Positions 10,952-21,548 of a stretch of 64,000 nucleotides of DNA are shown here, one piece after another. Within the stretch, counting starts at the first letter, position 1; each line of letters begins with the position of its first letter. The notes under the pieces were generated by a model. It was not told the origin of the DNA. It searched no databases and worked only from the letters and a program-made list of their open reading frames with translations. The stretch is taken from contig KQ965754.1 of the NCBI GenBank assembly GCA_001574975.1, positions 308,556-372,555 on the forward strand, written 5' to 3'. The position numbers and the translations under genes are program-made. The DNA is from Gonapodya prolifera JEL478. Its lineage: Eukaryota; Monoblepharomycota; Monoblepharidomycetes; Monoblepharidales; Gonapodyaceae.

Positions 10952-11363
10952 TGAAGGTCGGGGATCGGGAACTGCCGTCCCGACTTCTCTCGCCGTTATC
11001 TTAATTTCTCGTTTCTCGTCTAACTTGAGAGACCGCCCTCCTTCTCATTTCAAAAGCAAAATGTCCCCTCTCCACCCTCCCAAGCAATTCCGCGTCCAGC
11101 GCACTTGTAGAATAGGCGCCCTTTATATCTCCCATCAGCCACCTTGACCTTTCTCTGTCGTATTTGTCTGCACAAGCATCAGGCCGTCACGACGCCCATA
11201 TTAAGCGTCCACGCTGGGAATCCCCGGCATGCCGGTTCTCCAGTCGTCCGTACTTGATTGTGGTTCGGACCAGCAAAACGGGTTCGAAGAAGCATTACAA
11301 CAGTACCGCGTCCTTGAAAAGATAAACTATTAAATATTAATGCACTAATAGATACTCTTCAAG
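10952..11363. other. Intergenic, nothing recognised
   Basis: No supported exon, RNA gene or repeat. The stretch separates two minus-strand genes and presumably contains the promoter of the ankyrin-type gene. Confidence 0.4.
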
Positions 11364-11720
11364 TCACTTCTCAAGCCTGGCAATGTCAACGCCCCGTGCT
11401 TTCTTGTTGACGCTACCTGACCATAAACACGCCTCCAACGCCCACTTCTTCCCCCGTCCCACGTCTTCCGACATTGGCATGCTCTGAGCCCCACAAAACG
11501 GCTTGTGCCACTTCCAGTTTGTTCTTTGACACTCCTTGGAGCAATACTTTATCCGTTTGCATTTGACATACCAGAAGAGCTTCACCTCATTTAATCCATG
11601 ACACTCCTGTTTGCCTTTCAGCTGCAGTGCCGCTGACCAAGCAGTGCACAACGAGTTTCCGCATATTTGGACCACTGAGGGAATGTTCTTTTGCTCCTGA
11701 GGGCACCCTTCCACTCCCAT
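11364..11720 (-). CDS. MYND-finger family protein, C-terminal fragment (copy 1)
   Basis: A 118-residue frame contains a MYND zinc finger, a protein-protein interaction module: YVKCKRIKYCSKECQRTNWK followed by WHKPFC. The family tail follows (CGAQSMPMSEDVGRGKKWAL). The first ligand pair, normally C-x2-C, reads Y-V-K-C, so one zinc ligand is missing. The long N-terminal helical region found in its relatives at 36.7, 41.2 and 46.1 kb was not detected upstream, so this is probably a truncated copy. The start used (11720) is the first ATG and need not be the true start. Confidence 0.65.
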   Translation of the reverse strand: MGVEGCPQEQKNIPSVVQICGNSLCTAWSAALQLKGKQECHGLNEVKLFWYVKCKRIKYCSKECQRTNWKWHKPFCGAQSMPMSEDVGRGKKWALEACLWSGSVNKKARGVDIARLEK

Positions 11721-11940
11721 TTTCCTGCGGATAAGGTACGAGACCTTGTACTATACCCCACGCTCGTGACGCCAAACAGCAGGCCAGGATCCAACACCAG
11801 GATGCACTCGGAATTCGTCCAGCTCTTCTCCTGTGGGAACCCCCGTCGACAACACCTTGCAAATGGCAAATTCGGGACCTCACTTTCAAGCAGATGACTT
11901 GTAAAACGTGGAGACGATTTGTGTTCCCGAGCATTTCCAT

Positions 11941-12573
11941 TTTACTTCACATACACCAGACATATCCACTCTCAAGTCTCTCATGTGTATTACCATCCGA
12001 ATATCGAACCTCTACATCACGTTCCACGCTCCGTCTGCGTCCCAAATATCTGCCCGTGCTCGCGCCTCCAGCCAGTCATAGCCCAAATCGAGCTCCAAAA
12101 CTGGTACTAACATATTCGATTTATGGGGTTTTGTTCAGGTTTTGTCAGGTTTGGTTTTTGTTCAGTAAAAACCTCCTTCAAAGGTTACCCAAGGGCCTTG
12201 TCGTCATTCCACTCAATGCCACTGACGGGACGAGCACATCCTTCGAAAATCAAAGTTCAAACAAATGCGTCAAGTTATTTTCGTTTCAATATACAAGGCA
12301 GTTTCATTTCTCCACAAATAGTTTATACAAAAGGGGGCCCAACTCATCCACAAAATACACTCCAACCAAAAACAGCACTTTATCTAGGGTTGCAGGGGTT
12401 TCTATGCGGGTGTCCCAGTGGTATGCAAAAAGAGTCCTGGTATCACAAACAATTATTCGAAAGTCCGGCGTTGCGTCTGTCCATGCATGTCTGCTTCTTT
12501 CAACGAAAGCAAGGTTGGGCAACCTCACGAGTCCAAAATGGCGCTATCCCACGCGCCCATCGCGTCCGGGATT
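11941..12573. other. Intergenic, nothing recognised
   Basis: A long plus-strand frame crosses this interval (from 11894) but has no domain, and its 3' part merely mirrors the minus-strand gene at 12574-13008. I see no supported feature. Confidence 0.4.
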
Positions 12574-13008
12574 CTACACCCCGGCAAACATCATCCCCAG
12601 CTTCCTCGCCACAACGCCCGCCGACAGCCTTGCAGGTGCCCTGTTGGGCGAGTTCCTCCCGGGCGAGTCCGGGGAGATGGGCGACCCGGGGGCCACGTGG
12701 GGCCTCTTCTTCGCGTCCTCCTTCCGCTTAGCCTTCAAGTAGTCCTTGTGCGACCGCGCGAGCTCCTCCTCCGTGACCCAGAAGACCTCCACGACGGGCC
12801 GGAAGGAAACTCGTCTGCACTCGGAGGTGGGCGTGGAGGGCGACGACGGCGACGTCGGGGTCGCAGGCGGGGTCAACGTGACGGAGGAAGAGGGGGACGG
12901 GGTGCGGGAGGTGTGCAAAATGTCGGAGGAGGGGCGGGCCGGCGTGGTGGGTTTGCCGGGAGACAAGTTCCCAGCGACGATGGCGAGCGCGGCGGAGGAT
13001 TCGGGCAT
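12574..13008 (-). CDS. Small disordered protein with RRVSF motif
   Basis: A 144-residue single-exon protein starts at the ATG at 13006-13008 and stops at 12574-12576. It is almost entirely Ser/Pro/Thr-rich (SPSSSVTLTPPATPTSPSS) except for one conserved-looking block, ECRRVSFRPVVEVFWVTEEE, with R66-V67-S68-F69 forming an RVxF-type motif, followed by a basic patch (KDYLKAKRKEDAKKR). RVxF is the best-known docking motif for protein phosphatase 1, so a PP1-binding role is possible but inferred from a short motif only. Almost the same block occurs in the unrelated-looking 928-residue protein at 29521-32307. The protein is probably soluble, as no signal peptide or membrane helix is visible. Confidence 0.65.
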   Translation of the reverse strand: MPESSAALAIVAGNLSPGKPTTPARPSSDILHTSRTPSPSSSVTLTPPATPTSPSSPSTPTSECRRVSFRPVVEVFWVTEEELARSHKDYLKAKRKEDAKKRPHVAPGSPISPDSPGRNSPNRAPARLSAGVVARKLGMMFAGV

Positions 13009-13589
13009 CTTTCTGGGCGTGCAAGTGCAGTGCGGTGCGGGATAGTGCACGCTTCGTGCTTTTTCTAGTGTGGGTCGCTGTGTCGCGTTAAAGAAAAAAG
13101 GGCGAGATTTGTTGTCCGATCGCTCGCCCTGAAGAATTGCACCGAGCCCCTGAGCCGGATCAATTGAGACCACGGAGGAGCTCGAAGCTAAACTCGCTGC
13201 ATTTTAGAAAACGGTGGCATATAATATTGTAGAGAACCTGTATGAACCGGCGAAGGAACTTACCCAATTAGTCCCGACGTTGATATCGGGAACGGTTTTC
13301 GTCCGGTCCCTGGCCGAATGTGGAACAGTCAGCAATCGTGATTCACTTCTCAAACATATATTTTACTTACTTGCGGTGGTGGAATTCTCACGAGTCAAAA
13401 GACTGTCATAAGAAACGTCGATTCCATCGCCTCACATGTAAAAGTACCGCAAACTGTAAATTATGTCAACCGCACAAAACTCAACCTCAGCCGAACAAAT
13501 CAAAATTATTGTAGTTCGATATCGTCTCCAGATTTAGTACTATACGATCGACCACCTGTGTTCACCTCTGCACCTGCTCCTGCATGGAC
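13009..13589. other. Intergenic between two minus-strand genes
   Basis: No recognised element. The gap lies downstream of the LETM1-like gene and upstream of the RVSF gene. It is AT-richer than its neighbours, and no repeat was noted. Confidence 0.4.
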
Positions 13590-15636
13590 CTACTCTTGCA
13601 CGGCCTGCACCTCGGCCCCCGTCGTCGGCGACGTGACATCCACCACCCTCGCAGCCTCCACCGCCCTCCCCGCCACAACGCACGCCGCCCACCCGCCCAG
13701 CTCCTTGCTTGTCAAGTACTTTGTGCTCTCCTTGATGCTTGTCGACGTCGACCCCGAAGATGCGGGAGTGTAGACGGACCCGTGTGCTGCGATGTAGGCC
13801 TTTGTGAGCCGGACGTGGGAGGAAAGGGAGGCGAGGAGGGATGTGCGGTGGGAGTCGGAGAGTGGGAGGAGAGTGGGGGTGGGGGTCGAGGTGGTGATGG
13901 TGGTGATGGTGGAGAGGGAGGTGGAGGTGGATTCGAGGAGAGAGAGGATCGGTGTGAATCCTGAACATACTCAAGATATTAGTACGACAAAACTCGCAAA
14001 CCTTCTCGACCCCCGCCCCCATCACCCACCTCTCTCCCCCACACTCCTCACAACCTCATCATCCGCTATGCCCTCTCCCTGCCCTTCCTCTCTCCCCGTG
14101 CCCCCAACACCCTCCTGGACCACCAACATCGCGTCATCCCTCACGACCCAATCAGCCCACCGCGCAATCCGAGTGCGGTTGAGGCGGGATGGTAGGAAGG
14201 ATTCAAAGGGCAAGTCGAGGAACCGGCATAGGGCGGGAAGGGAAGTGGCAGGCGGGGCGAGGACGTTGAAGTGGGTGAGGAGGAAGGGGCGCAGGGGGAG
14301 GAGGGTTGTGGGGGGGATGGGCGAAGTGGGTGGGGAGTTGACCTTTTTGCAGAGACAGTCCGCGGTGTTTCGCACAGTGATAAGGGATCTTCGTGGTCTG
14401 GAACAGGTTTGGGAGGCCAGGAGCGAACTCACAAGCTGTAACCACATCCTCGCCGCGTACACCTCCTCCCTTGTCACCGTGGCTGCCCCTCCTGGTCGTG
14501 CTCGTGCTCCTACAGCCGAACCGTCCACCCGGGCTTGGAGAACCCGTTCGGCCGCTTTTGTAATCTCCGCAACAACAGCTTTGGCTGCTCGCACGCGTCG
14601 TCGGTCTCGGTGGAGATTTTGGCCGAGCTAAGTGCAGGCGTCGGTGGCAGTGTTATCTTATCGAGCAGTACGACAGCTCCCGTGTACTCACCCACGTGTC
14701 TTCAGTCACGAATGTGGTGGGTACCAATCCGGGGGCGAACCGCAGTATCAGGGGGATGGTGGGTAAAGTCATCGGGAGAAGACTGTACACGAGAAAGGGG
14801 AACGCGACGAGGAGGTCGCGACGGGTCCTGCTCGACGGGTCAAGATGATCATTTTCCTGGTGGCCGTTGTTCGACCCGCGCGGCACGGATCACTCCCGGC
14901 CTCGAGCTCGTTTAGAGCCGAGAATATTCCGCGCCGCTCCGTGGGGTATTCGCCTCCGGCAGGACATGTTTCCGCGAGGACGGTCCCGCTACGGGGAACA
15001 CTCGCCTCCGGCGGTCAGCCTTGGTCAGCGCTATCGTGCTTGGGTGCTTCGGTTCTTTGCACCGCAGACCTCCCTTCGGGTCTCGAAACGCCCACGTACC
15101 TCTGCACGAGCAGTATTTCCTCCCGATCGTACGTCTTTCCCGGTCTCCGCTTTGACACAATCTCGATCCAGATGGTGAACATCGCTTGTGCGTTTGTGGC
15201 GAGGAGACGGAGGCCCCTCCACTGATCCGGCATTCACGTTCGCGGTCGCCAAAAACGGGTCGATTAGACAACCCCGTCGCAAAATTTTTCATTTTTTGGA
15301 GGTGTTCGACCAAGGAGGAAAGGTTGTGAGAAGGCAATGTAACCCGCCCGTTCGAAAGCAAACCACATCACTCACGATTGTCCACGCAGGCTGCGCGACG
15401 AAGCTTCTGAGCATATCCAAAACTGGATTAGAAGGCGGTCGGTCCGAAGAATGAGCCGACGTCTGGATTGCGCGAAGTGTCGAAACGAGGGACGGTCGTG
15501 TACGTGGTCGAGAGAGAAGGGAGAGGTGGCGATACCCCGGAGATGCGGCTGCAGGATGCCATCGCGAGACGGAAAGGTGCAGAAGGGACGGTGCGATGTG
15601 CGTCCGAGACGGGACGAGACGCAGTGGGGGTGACAT
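13590..15636 (-). CDS. LETM1-like inner-mitochondrial-membrane protein
   Basis: Six exons fit in phase: 15636-15376, 15221-15096, 14856-14692, 14627-14433, 14342-14030 and 13960-13590, giving 476 residues. Exon 1 is an Arg/Ser-rich, acid-poor mitochondrial presequence (MSPPLRLVPSRTHIAPSLLH). Exon 2 carries the family lead-in KTYDREEILLVQRY. Exon 3 holds the membrane helix and its diagnostic ending, VYSLLPMTLPTIPLILRF then GLVPTTFVTEDTW, matching the LETM1 pattern of a hydrophobic helix followed by FPxxLPSTF. Exon 5 has the ribosome-binding-like region (RIARWADWVVRDDAMLVVQE). LETM1 proteins act in mitochondrial K+/H+ or Ca2+ exchange and membrane organisation. The C-terminal exon (SHVRLTKAYIAAHGSVYTPA to AEVQAVQE) is not familiar, and I see no EF-hand. 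Distant LETM-domain relatives are the alternative to true LETM1/Mdm38. Confidence 0.82.
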
Positions 15637-16005
15637 GAAGTCAAAAGGTTTTTCTGACGGTAAGGTACGGATGATTTATTTAGCCGGACTTTTTCCAACA
15701 CAAATAATTGCCTGAGATACGTGCCACACTGGATAGCTCCGGAAAATGACCACAGAAGCACTGTGGTAACGCTAGTTTAGCTGACTGGTTCCTACTGAGA
15801 AGGGGTCATGTAAAACCGGCTTGAATCACTTCCGTGGGACGTTGATCCAACGATCCAACAAGTGGTTTTCGCTATTTTCTGAGGGAATGTAAAGGTTTTA
15901 ATTCACCCCGAATTCAGCACCGATGTGACTGAGCTGGAAGTGGGTCATGCTGCCACAGAGCTCCCGACCGGAGATTCCGCGGAAACAGTCCATGGTACCC
16001 TCCAA
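15637..16005. other. Divergent intergenic region
   Basis: The region separates the divergently transcribed LETM1-like gene and the ankyrin-type remnant, and presumably contains the LETM1-like promoter. A frame open from 15925 lacks an ATG before 16006. No other feature seen. Confidence 0.35.
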
Positions 16006-16587
16006 ATGCAAGCAGACCTCGACGCGCAGCTCATCGACGCCGTGCAAGGCGGAACCGGAACCGATGTGCGCCGTCTCGTCCGCTTTGGGGCCAACCCGAA
16101 CGCTCGGAAACTTGTGACGCTCGAGGCCCTTGTCGACACCGACGGATATGGCAACACGGTCTGGGAGACCGACGCAGTCAAGTGTGGGTCCGCTCTTGTG
16201 CTCGCTATTATGCGCGGAGATCCAGAGGTCGTACGCGCCTTGCTTGTGTGCAAGGCCTCAAACTGGTGCTTTGGTACCTCCGCGTGGCCCGCGCGCGAGT
16301 GGAGGGAGAGTCGGTGGGACTCCACTCGTGAATTCCCCAACCCGCTGTGCCTTGCTTGCCATGGCTGTCCCCACGGGAAAGAAGATTTGGTTGATTGCCG
16401 TGACCAAGAATGTTCCCGCAAGTGGCTGGCGGCTGGCGAGGAACCTAGAGGGCGGCGTGGTCACGCTGAGGCAGTCGGCGACGGTGGATGATGTGCGGAT
16501 TATGGTTCGATTGTTGTTGGGCTGTGCTGCAACGGTCACGGAGTTTGGATCCACGCGGCCAAAGCGAGCGGCAACGACATGTTGTTG
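16006..16587 (+). pseudogene. Ankyrin-type paralogue of the 58.8-kb gene, decayed
   Basis: From the ATG at 16006 the protein reads DAQLIDAVQGGTGTDVRRLV, then FGANPNARKLVTLEALV and ALVLAIMRGDPEVVRALLVC. The gene at 58829 begins the same way: NSRLIEAVEAGSLDRVRRAL, then DGADAGFRKRVTLEVRV and ALALAIRCGREQIVKELLDA. Similarity continues into a Trp/aromatic block (WRESRWD...FPNPLCLACHG here, SRSCWDN...FPFALDYACFG there). After that the frame changes (a plus-strand frame at 16130-16588 takes over with VDDVRIMVRLLLGCAATVTE) and the coiled-coil and SH3 regions are absent. I read it as a broken duplicate of the N-terminal region. A short functional gene with unrecognised introns is possible. Confidence 0.6.
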
Positions 16588-17391
16588 ACGTTTTGGAAGA
16601 GCATCTGCGGAGTCCTTTTACGCCGGAGTCCTTAAAGTTGAATCGAATTCAATCTGGAGACGAGGAAGCGGCCAATTGCAGGGACGAATCTTCCGTACCA
16701 AAGATCGAGGTGAGTGCCCATCTCGCAATACTATTTAAAGTCCGCCGTGCCCTAATATTCGATGAAGTCTTCCGCCTCCACACACTGCGGTCGCAGTGTG
16801 ACGGCACCGTTGATCTGCTCAGAAAATTCTCGGATCAGAAAGGAAATAATACCCATACTCTGGACGTCGAGGATCAGGCAGAGGTGGATGTGCCCACGAT
16901 CATGCCCACCGCGATAGTGGTAAGGGGTCAGGACAAGTTGTCGGGAGTGTGGTGTTGCACGGGAGGAGTGAAATATAAAGGATCAGGAGTGGGGTAACGG
17001 GCGACTTTGAACGTGATCGATGTGTTAATCTATTGTTAGTCGGTAATTAACGGAACACCTGGGTTAAGTTTTTGTGAGAAGTTTCTATTAATGTGAGTGC
17101 AGCGTTGTCTAAATTTCAAGCATCTGTTGCACCTTCACCACGCACTCCTTCAGCCTTCAATCGGCAGAGAATCTCGAAATAGACTGAAGTAACTTCGACA
17201 GTTCTTTTCGCAGTTATAATATTACACGATGTGACGCGACAATGGAATCGCGAAACCAAGTCAACAGACCCTTATCGCCTCAATCTAAGACCGCACCACT
17301 TATTGCGGAGGAAAAAACATTCTGCATTTATCATGGTTACGTAGCCGCATTCATGCGACATGACTAGACGTGAGACAAAATCCCTCGATCT
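16588..17391. other. Intergenic, possible tail of decayed ankyrin gene
   Basis: A plus-strand frame (to about 16997) covers part of this interval with DDVLEEHLRSP-like helical sequence, but no domain is recognised. From 16998 to 17391 I see nothing. Confidence 0.3.
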
Positions 17392-18503
17392 CTAAAGACC
17401 TGCATAATACTTAGGCGACGGATCAGCCAAAGATGAATTGCATGCCGAAGGCATACTTCGAACCCGAACGTTCAAGTAGGAGAGTTGGTGACTGTCCAAC
17501 AGTGTCTCCGCGTATGATCTTGGCAGATTCCAAATGACCACTGCGCGTAGTAGAATCAGACAGCATTCCCGGCTCAATTGGCTATAGCTCAATATGGCAA
17601 GAGCTACGTCGTGTCGGTCAAACTTAGATGCCCTGGCAATTAGACCACACAGGAAACTCGGGCTCGGACTCCCACATCTCAGGATGATGCCTTTTACGGT
17701 CTGGTCCCCCTGAGCCAAACTCCCAGCCAAATGTCACGTCGTCCTCATAGCCACGAACGGAGACTCCACATCTCAGCAAAGTCTCAACAATATGGGACAG
17801 CCGGGACTCTGACATTGCTATTTCCAGTGACGGTTGTGCATATTGAGCTAGTTCTGGACACCGATTGAGGAGAAATTCCACAAGATCTTTGCTCCCTGCG
17901 CGAACTCCATACCGCAAAGGGGTGCACTTTTCATGGTAAGATAGTTTCAGTCGGGGGATTTACAACCAGCTCCACCGCCGCCACACCTCCAACACCTGAC
18001 GCTGCCCAATCCAGGGGACCAGCCATCTGCAAAATCCGAGTTGGACAATCAGCTTTGAGATAGCAAGACTCCGCCCGCGAATTCGGTTTTCTGACGTAGA
18101 TGATGACGTCAGCACCAATCTCCATAAGGAGACGCATCACAGCAACCGACCCCGAATGCGCAGCTACACAAAGACCCGAAGAGTGAAATTGATGGCCCGC
18201 AGTTGCTGTGAGGGCCCTGTTTTGTGGAACCATAGTGAGGTTGTGTCGCACCACGTCGACCGAGTATGTTTCCGTCCGTGCAGATTCGGAAACAAGCGCC
18301 ATTACAGACTGTCCGTAGTGTTTCAGGGCGCGCTGCGCAATTCTCTTTGGCCGATTCCTGTAGTAGGAAGCGTTGTTCCGATTGAGAGGAAGGCCGAGAC
18401 GGAAGGGGAGGAAGTCACCGATCATTTGTGGAATCTCGAGTGGAAAAGTGCGAGAAGGAAACGGAGAAGACGAGCGGTGCATGGTCATTGGAATGTCTTC
18501 CAT
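17392..18503 (-). CDS. F-box-like/ankyrin protein, tandem copy A
   Basis: First of three tandem minus-strand paralogues. From the ATG at 18503 the N-terminal block reads PLEIPQMIGDFLPFRLGLPL, then ASYYRNRPKRIAQRALKHYG. It resembles the short F-box-like lead of fungal ankyrin proteins. Ankyrin-type repeats follow (GLCVAAHSGSVAVMRLLMEI). After an intron or frame change near 17930 come GVRAGSKDLVEFLLNRC and HIVETLLRCGVSVRG. The C-terminal part (17392-17730) has KGIILRCGSPSPSFLCGLIA, shared with copies B and C. If the N-terminus is a true F-box, these would be substrate adaptors of SCF ubiquitin ligases, which is inference. Exon joins are not all resolved, so integrity is uncertain. Confidence 0.6.
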
Positions 18504-18802
18504 TCCCAGTTGCTGCGGTCAGTTGATATAAACGATACCAAGTAAGATTAGTTACGTCAAAAAGTACGGAGGAGAAACGGAGAAGGCGTGGCGTTCGTGT
18601 ACTGTTTTTTTCTCATGTTCATTATCCGATATAAACTCCTCCAAACCACAAATGTGTTATCTCGACAACTGGAACACCATAAAAGTCGATCGACTAACGA
18701 AAAATCACATCGCGTCCCACTTCACAGGACCGTTTCCATCTACGCGGGTATCATTGAACTGTGCATTTCAAAGTTCCTGTTTAAAGCATTTTCACCAAAC
18801 AA

Positions 18803-19865
18803 TCAAGCAATTACATCAGCTCCCAAGCTCACACCAGAGTCCCTTATAGTGCGAGCTATCTCAGGGAGGTTTAAGTTCTGTGCCCTGGTGAGTGCGCGCT
18901 GAACGAAGGCCGAGCTTGGTGTTCCGTGTTCCAAGATTAGACGCAAACGGTCAGGAGCAGTGCCTTCTGAAAAAAATCTCCAGTTCAACACTTAATCATC
19001 ATCACAAGTACCAGCCGAGATTCCACGTGGCATCAATACTTTGACGACGCTGGATATTTGGGGCTCCTGCATAAGACCTTCCATTATGTGGACAGCGCCA
19101 TATAAAGCTAAGGAGGGACGTCGTCGAAGGAGAATTTCAACAACTTCTTTGTTTCCTGAGCTGGCACTGTACTTCAGCGCAGACATCACTTTCCAAAAGG
19201 CTTCCTCCGGTCCATTGTCCAGGATAAACTCCACTGCCTCTGCGCTGCCACCGATGGCAGCCCTCACCAAGGGTAATTCATCAACCAGCGTCGGTGTTGA
19301 CAATCTTCTGGTCGACAATCATCAGCCCTGCTCCTCAAGGGTGTAGGTGTCAAATTACTCCGATCTCTGTAGAAAATGTTTTCAGACGTTTTGGCGCCGT
19401 GCTCCGATAAGAGACGATCACGTCAATCGATCCTGAATGTGCTGCCTCACATAATACCAAAGAGTGAAAAGGGTGGCCAGCATTAATATACAAAGCGTAT
19501 CCAACGTATGGAGCCGTCAACATGAGGACATGTCGCACCACGTCGACTGCATAGGCTTCTTTCCGACTCGCCTCGGAGGCAAGTGCCAATATTGGCTCCT
19601 GGTAGTGTCTTAAGGCGCGCTTTGCTATCATTGCTGGTTTCCTGAAATACGAAGCCAGGTGGTGATTCAAAGGGAGCCCGAGTCGTGATGGAGGGAAGTG
19701 TCCAATCATTCTCAAAATTTCCAAAGGAACGAGCTTGGACACGTTCAGGACGTTTCCGCTGACAATTGCCCCGGTGTTCTTGTGGTTCGACTGCTTGTCA
19801 ACCTCATTTTTGGATCCGTCAACGCCGGCACCGGGGGACTGTCGCAGCGGCAGGCGTTGCGACAC
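18803..19865 (-). CDS. F-box-like/ankyrin protein, tandem copy B
   Basis: Same architecture as its neighbours. PLEILRMIGHFPPSRLGLPL and ASYFRKPAMIAKRALRHYQE lead, then EAYAVDVVRHVL and CEAAHSGSIDV. After a break near 19330 come ankyrin-like AAIGGSAEAVEFILDNG and SASSGNKEVVEILLRRRPSL. A last exon (18803-18991) reads DRLRLILEHGTPSSAFVQRA and ends GADVIA-stop. The 5' limit is unclear because the open frame begins at a GTG. An in-frame-unrelated ATG (MATNTN, near 19930) resembles the start of copy C (MATNPA), so a small intron or damage probably lies between. Function as for copy A. Confidence 0.6.
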
Positions 19866-19929
19866 TGGAAGCGCCCAGCAAGATTTCGAAAAGAGGGGCC
19901 GCAGATGGCGGATGGTTCGTGTTTGTGGC

Positions 19930-20530
19930 CATTCTTTCGGTGGTGGGTTGCTTGCTTTGGACGATTTTAAAAAGCCATTTCATTTATTCGCCAAAAAGCG
20001 AATCATTTATTATTGTGCGAAGAGACAGAACCAAAAAAAAAATAGGAGGCATTTGAAGATGTCGCAAGTTTGTTACTGTTGAAATCGTAGCCGGTAGCGC
20101 ACTAGCCAGTATGATTGTAGAAGTTGAAGACAAATGAAAAAGATCAAATCTATGCCTTAGAACTAAGTGGCTATGTCTTGTTTATCTCAATCCAAAGTGT
20201 TGTATGGATGTCCGGCAGAATAATTCAACAGTTACTGCATTGACTGTGATATTTATGAGAAACTGTCGTATCCAAACTTGTTCACCATGGGTACCAATGT
20301 TAATCGCAAACTACTTCTCCAGTCTACTATTCTAACGGGCTGGTGTCAGCAGAGCCTAATCCACAAGAATCCCTTCCTCTCGAAATTGAGGCTTCTAAGT
20401 TGCCACCTAATGAACCATTACCGTCTCTCGTCACCGCACAAAACAAGCCAGCTTCAACAAACACCTCGGATTCAGAACAGAGTGTGCTCCACAACAAAGT
20501 CTCCCAAAGATCATACAATCGCGCAGTACC
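19930..20530. other. Spacer between ankyrin copies B and C
   Basis: AT-rich, with an A-run near 20033-20042. No gene recognised. Plus-strand frames from about 20278 onward mirror the 3' end of copy C. Confidence 0.4.
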
Positions 20531-21463
20531 CTATGTCGGTCTCAGTACTCCAGAGTCAAAAATCAATCGGGCTGTGTCAGGCGTCGCTTTTTCAAGTGCC
20601 ATTGAGCAAACGATGGGCTCGGTGTTCCGTGTTCCAGAATCAGACGCAAACGATCTGCAGCAATACCTTCCAAGGAAAACGTCCTGTCCAGCACAATTGT
20701 ATCATTGCAACCATCCGCTAAGATTCCACATCACAGGAATGACTCGACAATGTTGGTTAGATGCGACTGCTTCTGCATAACGCCTTCCAATATCCGGATG
20801 GCGTAAAAACGTACGTCCGGACATCGCCTGAGCAGAGTTTCCACGACTTTGTGGTGTCCCGCGCTAGCACAGCACTCCAAAGCAATACCAGCTTGCCAAG
20901 GTGATGGTTGTTTTCCACATTCAGCTCCACTGCCACCACGCTGCCTCCGGCTGCTGCCCACACAAAGGGAGCTCTGTCACGTAGACTTCGTATTCGACAA
21001 TCTTCTGGTCGACACATTTGAGGCGGATAGTACTTTAGCAAGCGTGGCCTCCGACTCCCGCCAGAGTGAACCTCGATGGCATGAGATATCTTTGCGCCGT
21101 TTTCAATCAAAAGGCGCATCACAGCGGTCGACCCTGAAAACGCCGCGGCGTTAAATGCCGTTGAGTGAAAAGGATGGCCAGTGGTCTGTTTCGAAACTTT
21201 GCTAATGTCGTCTGGGTCGAACGTCTCGACGATGTGCCACAATACATCCACTGCGTAGTCTTCTGTGTGACTACACTCCGAAATGAGAGCCCTCTCTGAC
21301 TCGGCGTAATGTCTCAGGGCGCGCTCCGCAATCTATGCTGAGTTTCTGAAATAGGAAGCGAGATCGGGAGCCCAAGGCGGGATGGGACAAAGTCTGAAAT
21401 GCGCTCCAAGACCTTGAAGGGGAGGAAGCGAGGGATCCCCGATGGCGCGGGATTTGTAGCCAT
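20531..21463 (-). CDS. F-box-like/ankyrin protein, tandem copy C
   Basis: From the ATG at 21463 (MATNPAPSGIPRFLPFKVLE, then FVPSRLGLP) the frame breaks near 21350 and resumes with VDVLWHIVETFDPDDISK, FNAAAFSGSTAVMRLLIENG and PFVWAAAGGSVVAVEL. The next part reads ALECCASAGHHKVVETLLRR and IRILEGVMQKQSHLTNIVES. The 3' part includes AADRLRLILEHGTPSPSF and a final stretch TARLIFDSGVLRPT ending with TAG at 20531-20533. Each piece aligns with copies A and B, so the three arose by tandem duplication. Several frame switches make copy C the most doubtful as a working gene. It starts only 85 bp from the divergent SDR gene. Confidence 0.55.
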
Positions 21464-21548
21464 TCGTTCGGTCAGGTGGGTGACTGCTGCGGACGTCCGT
21501 CTTCGTGTAATCGGCTCGCCCTTCCGACAATAATTCATTCACGGATCA

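Noticed and set aside
13540-14025. Minus-strand frame with a seven-His run resembling a metal-binding protein
   Set aside because: It is an alternative frame of the last LETM1-like exon. The phase across the intron (14030/13960) demands the frame reading FTPILSLLEST, which also continues to a sensible end.
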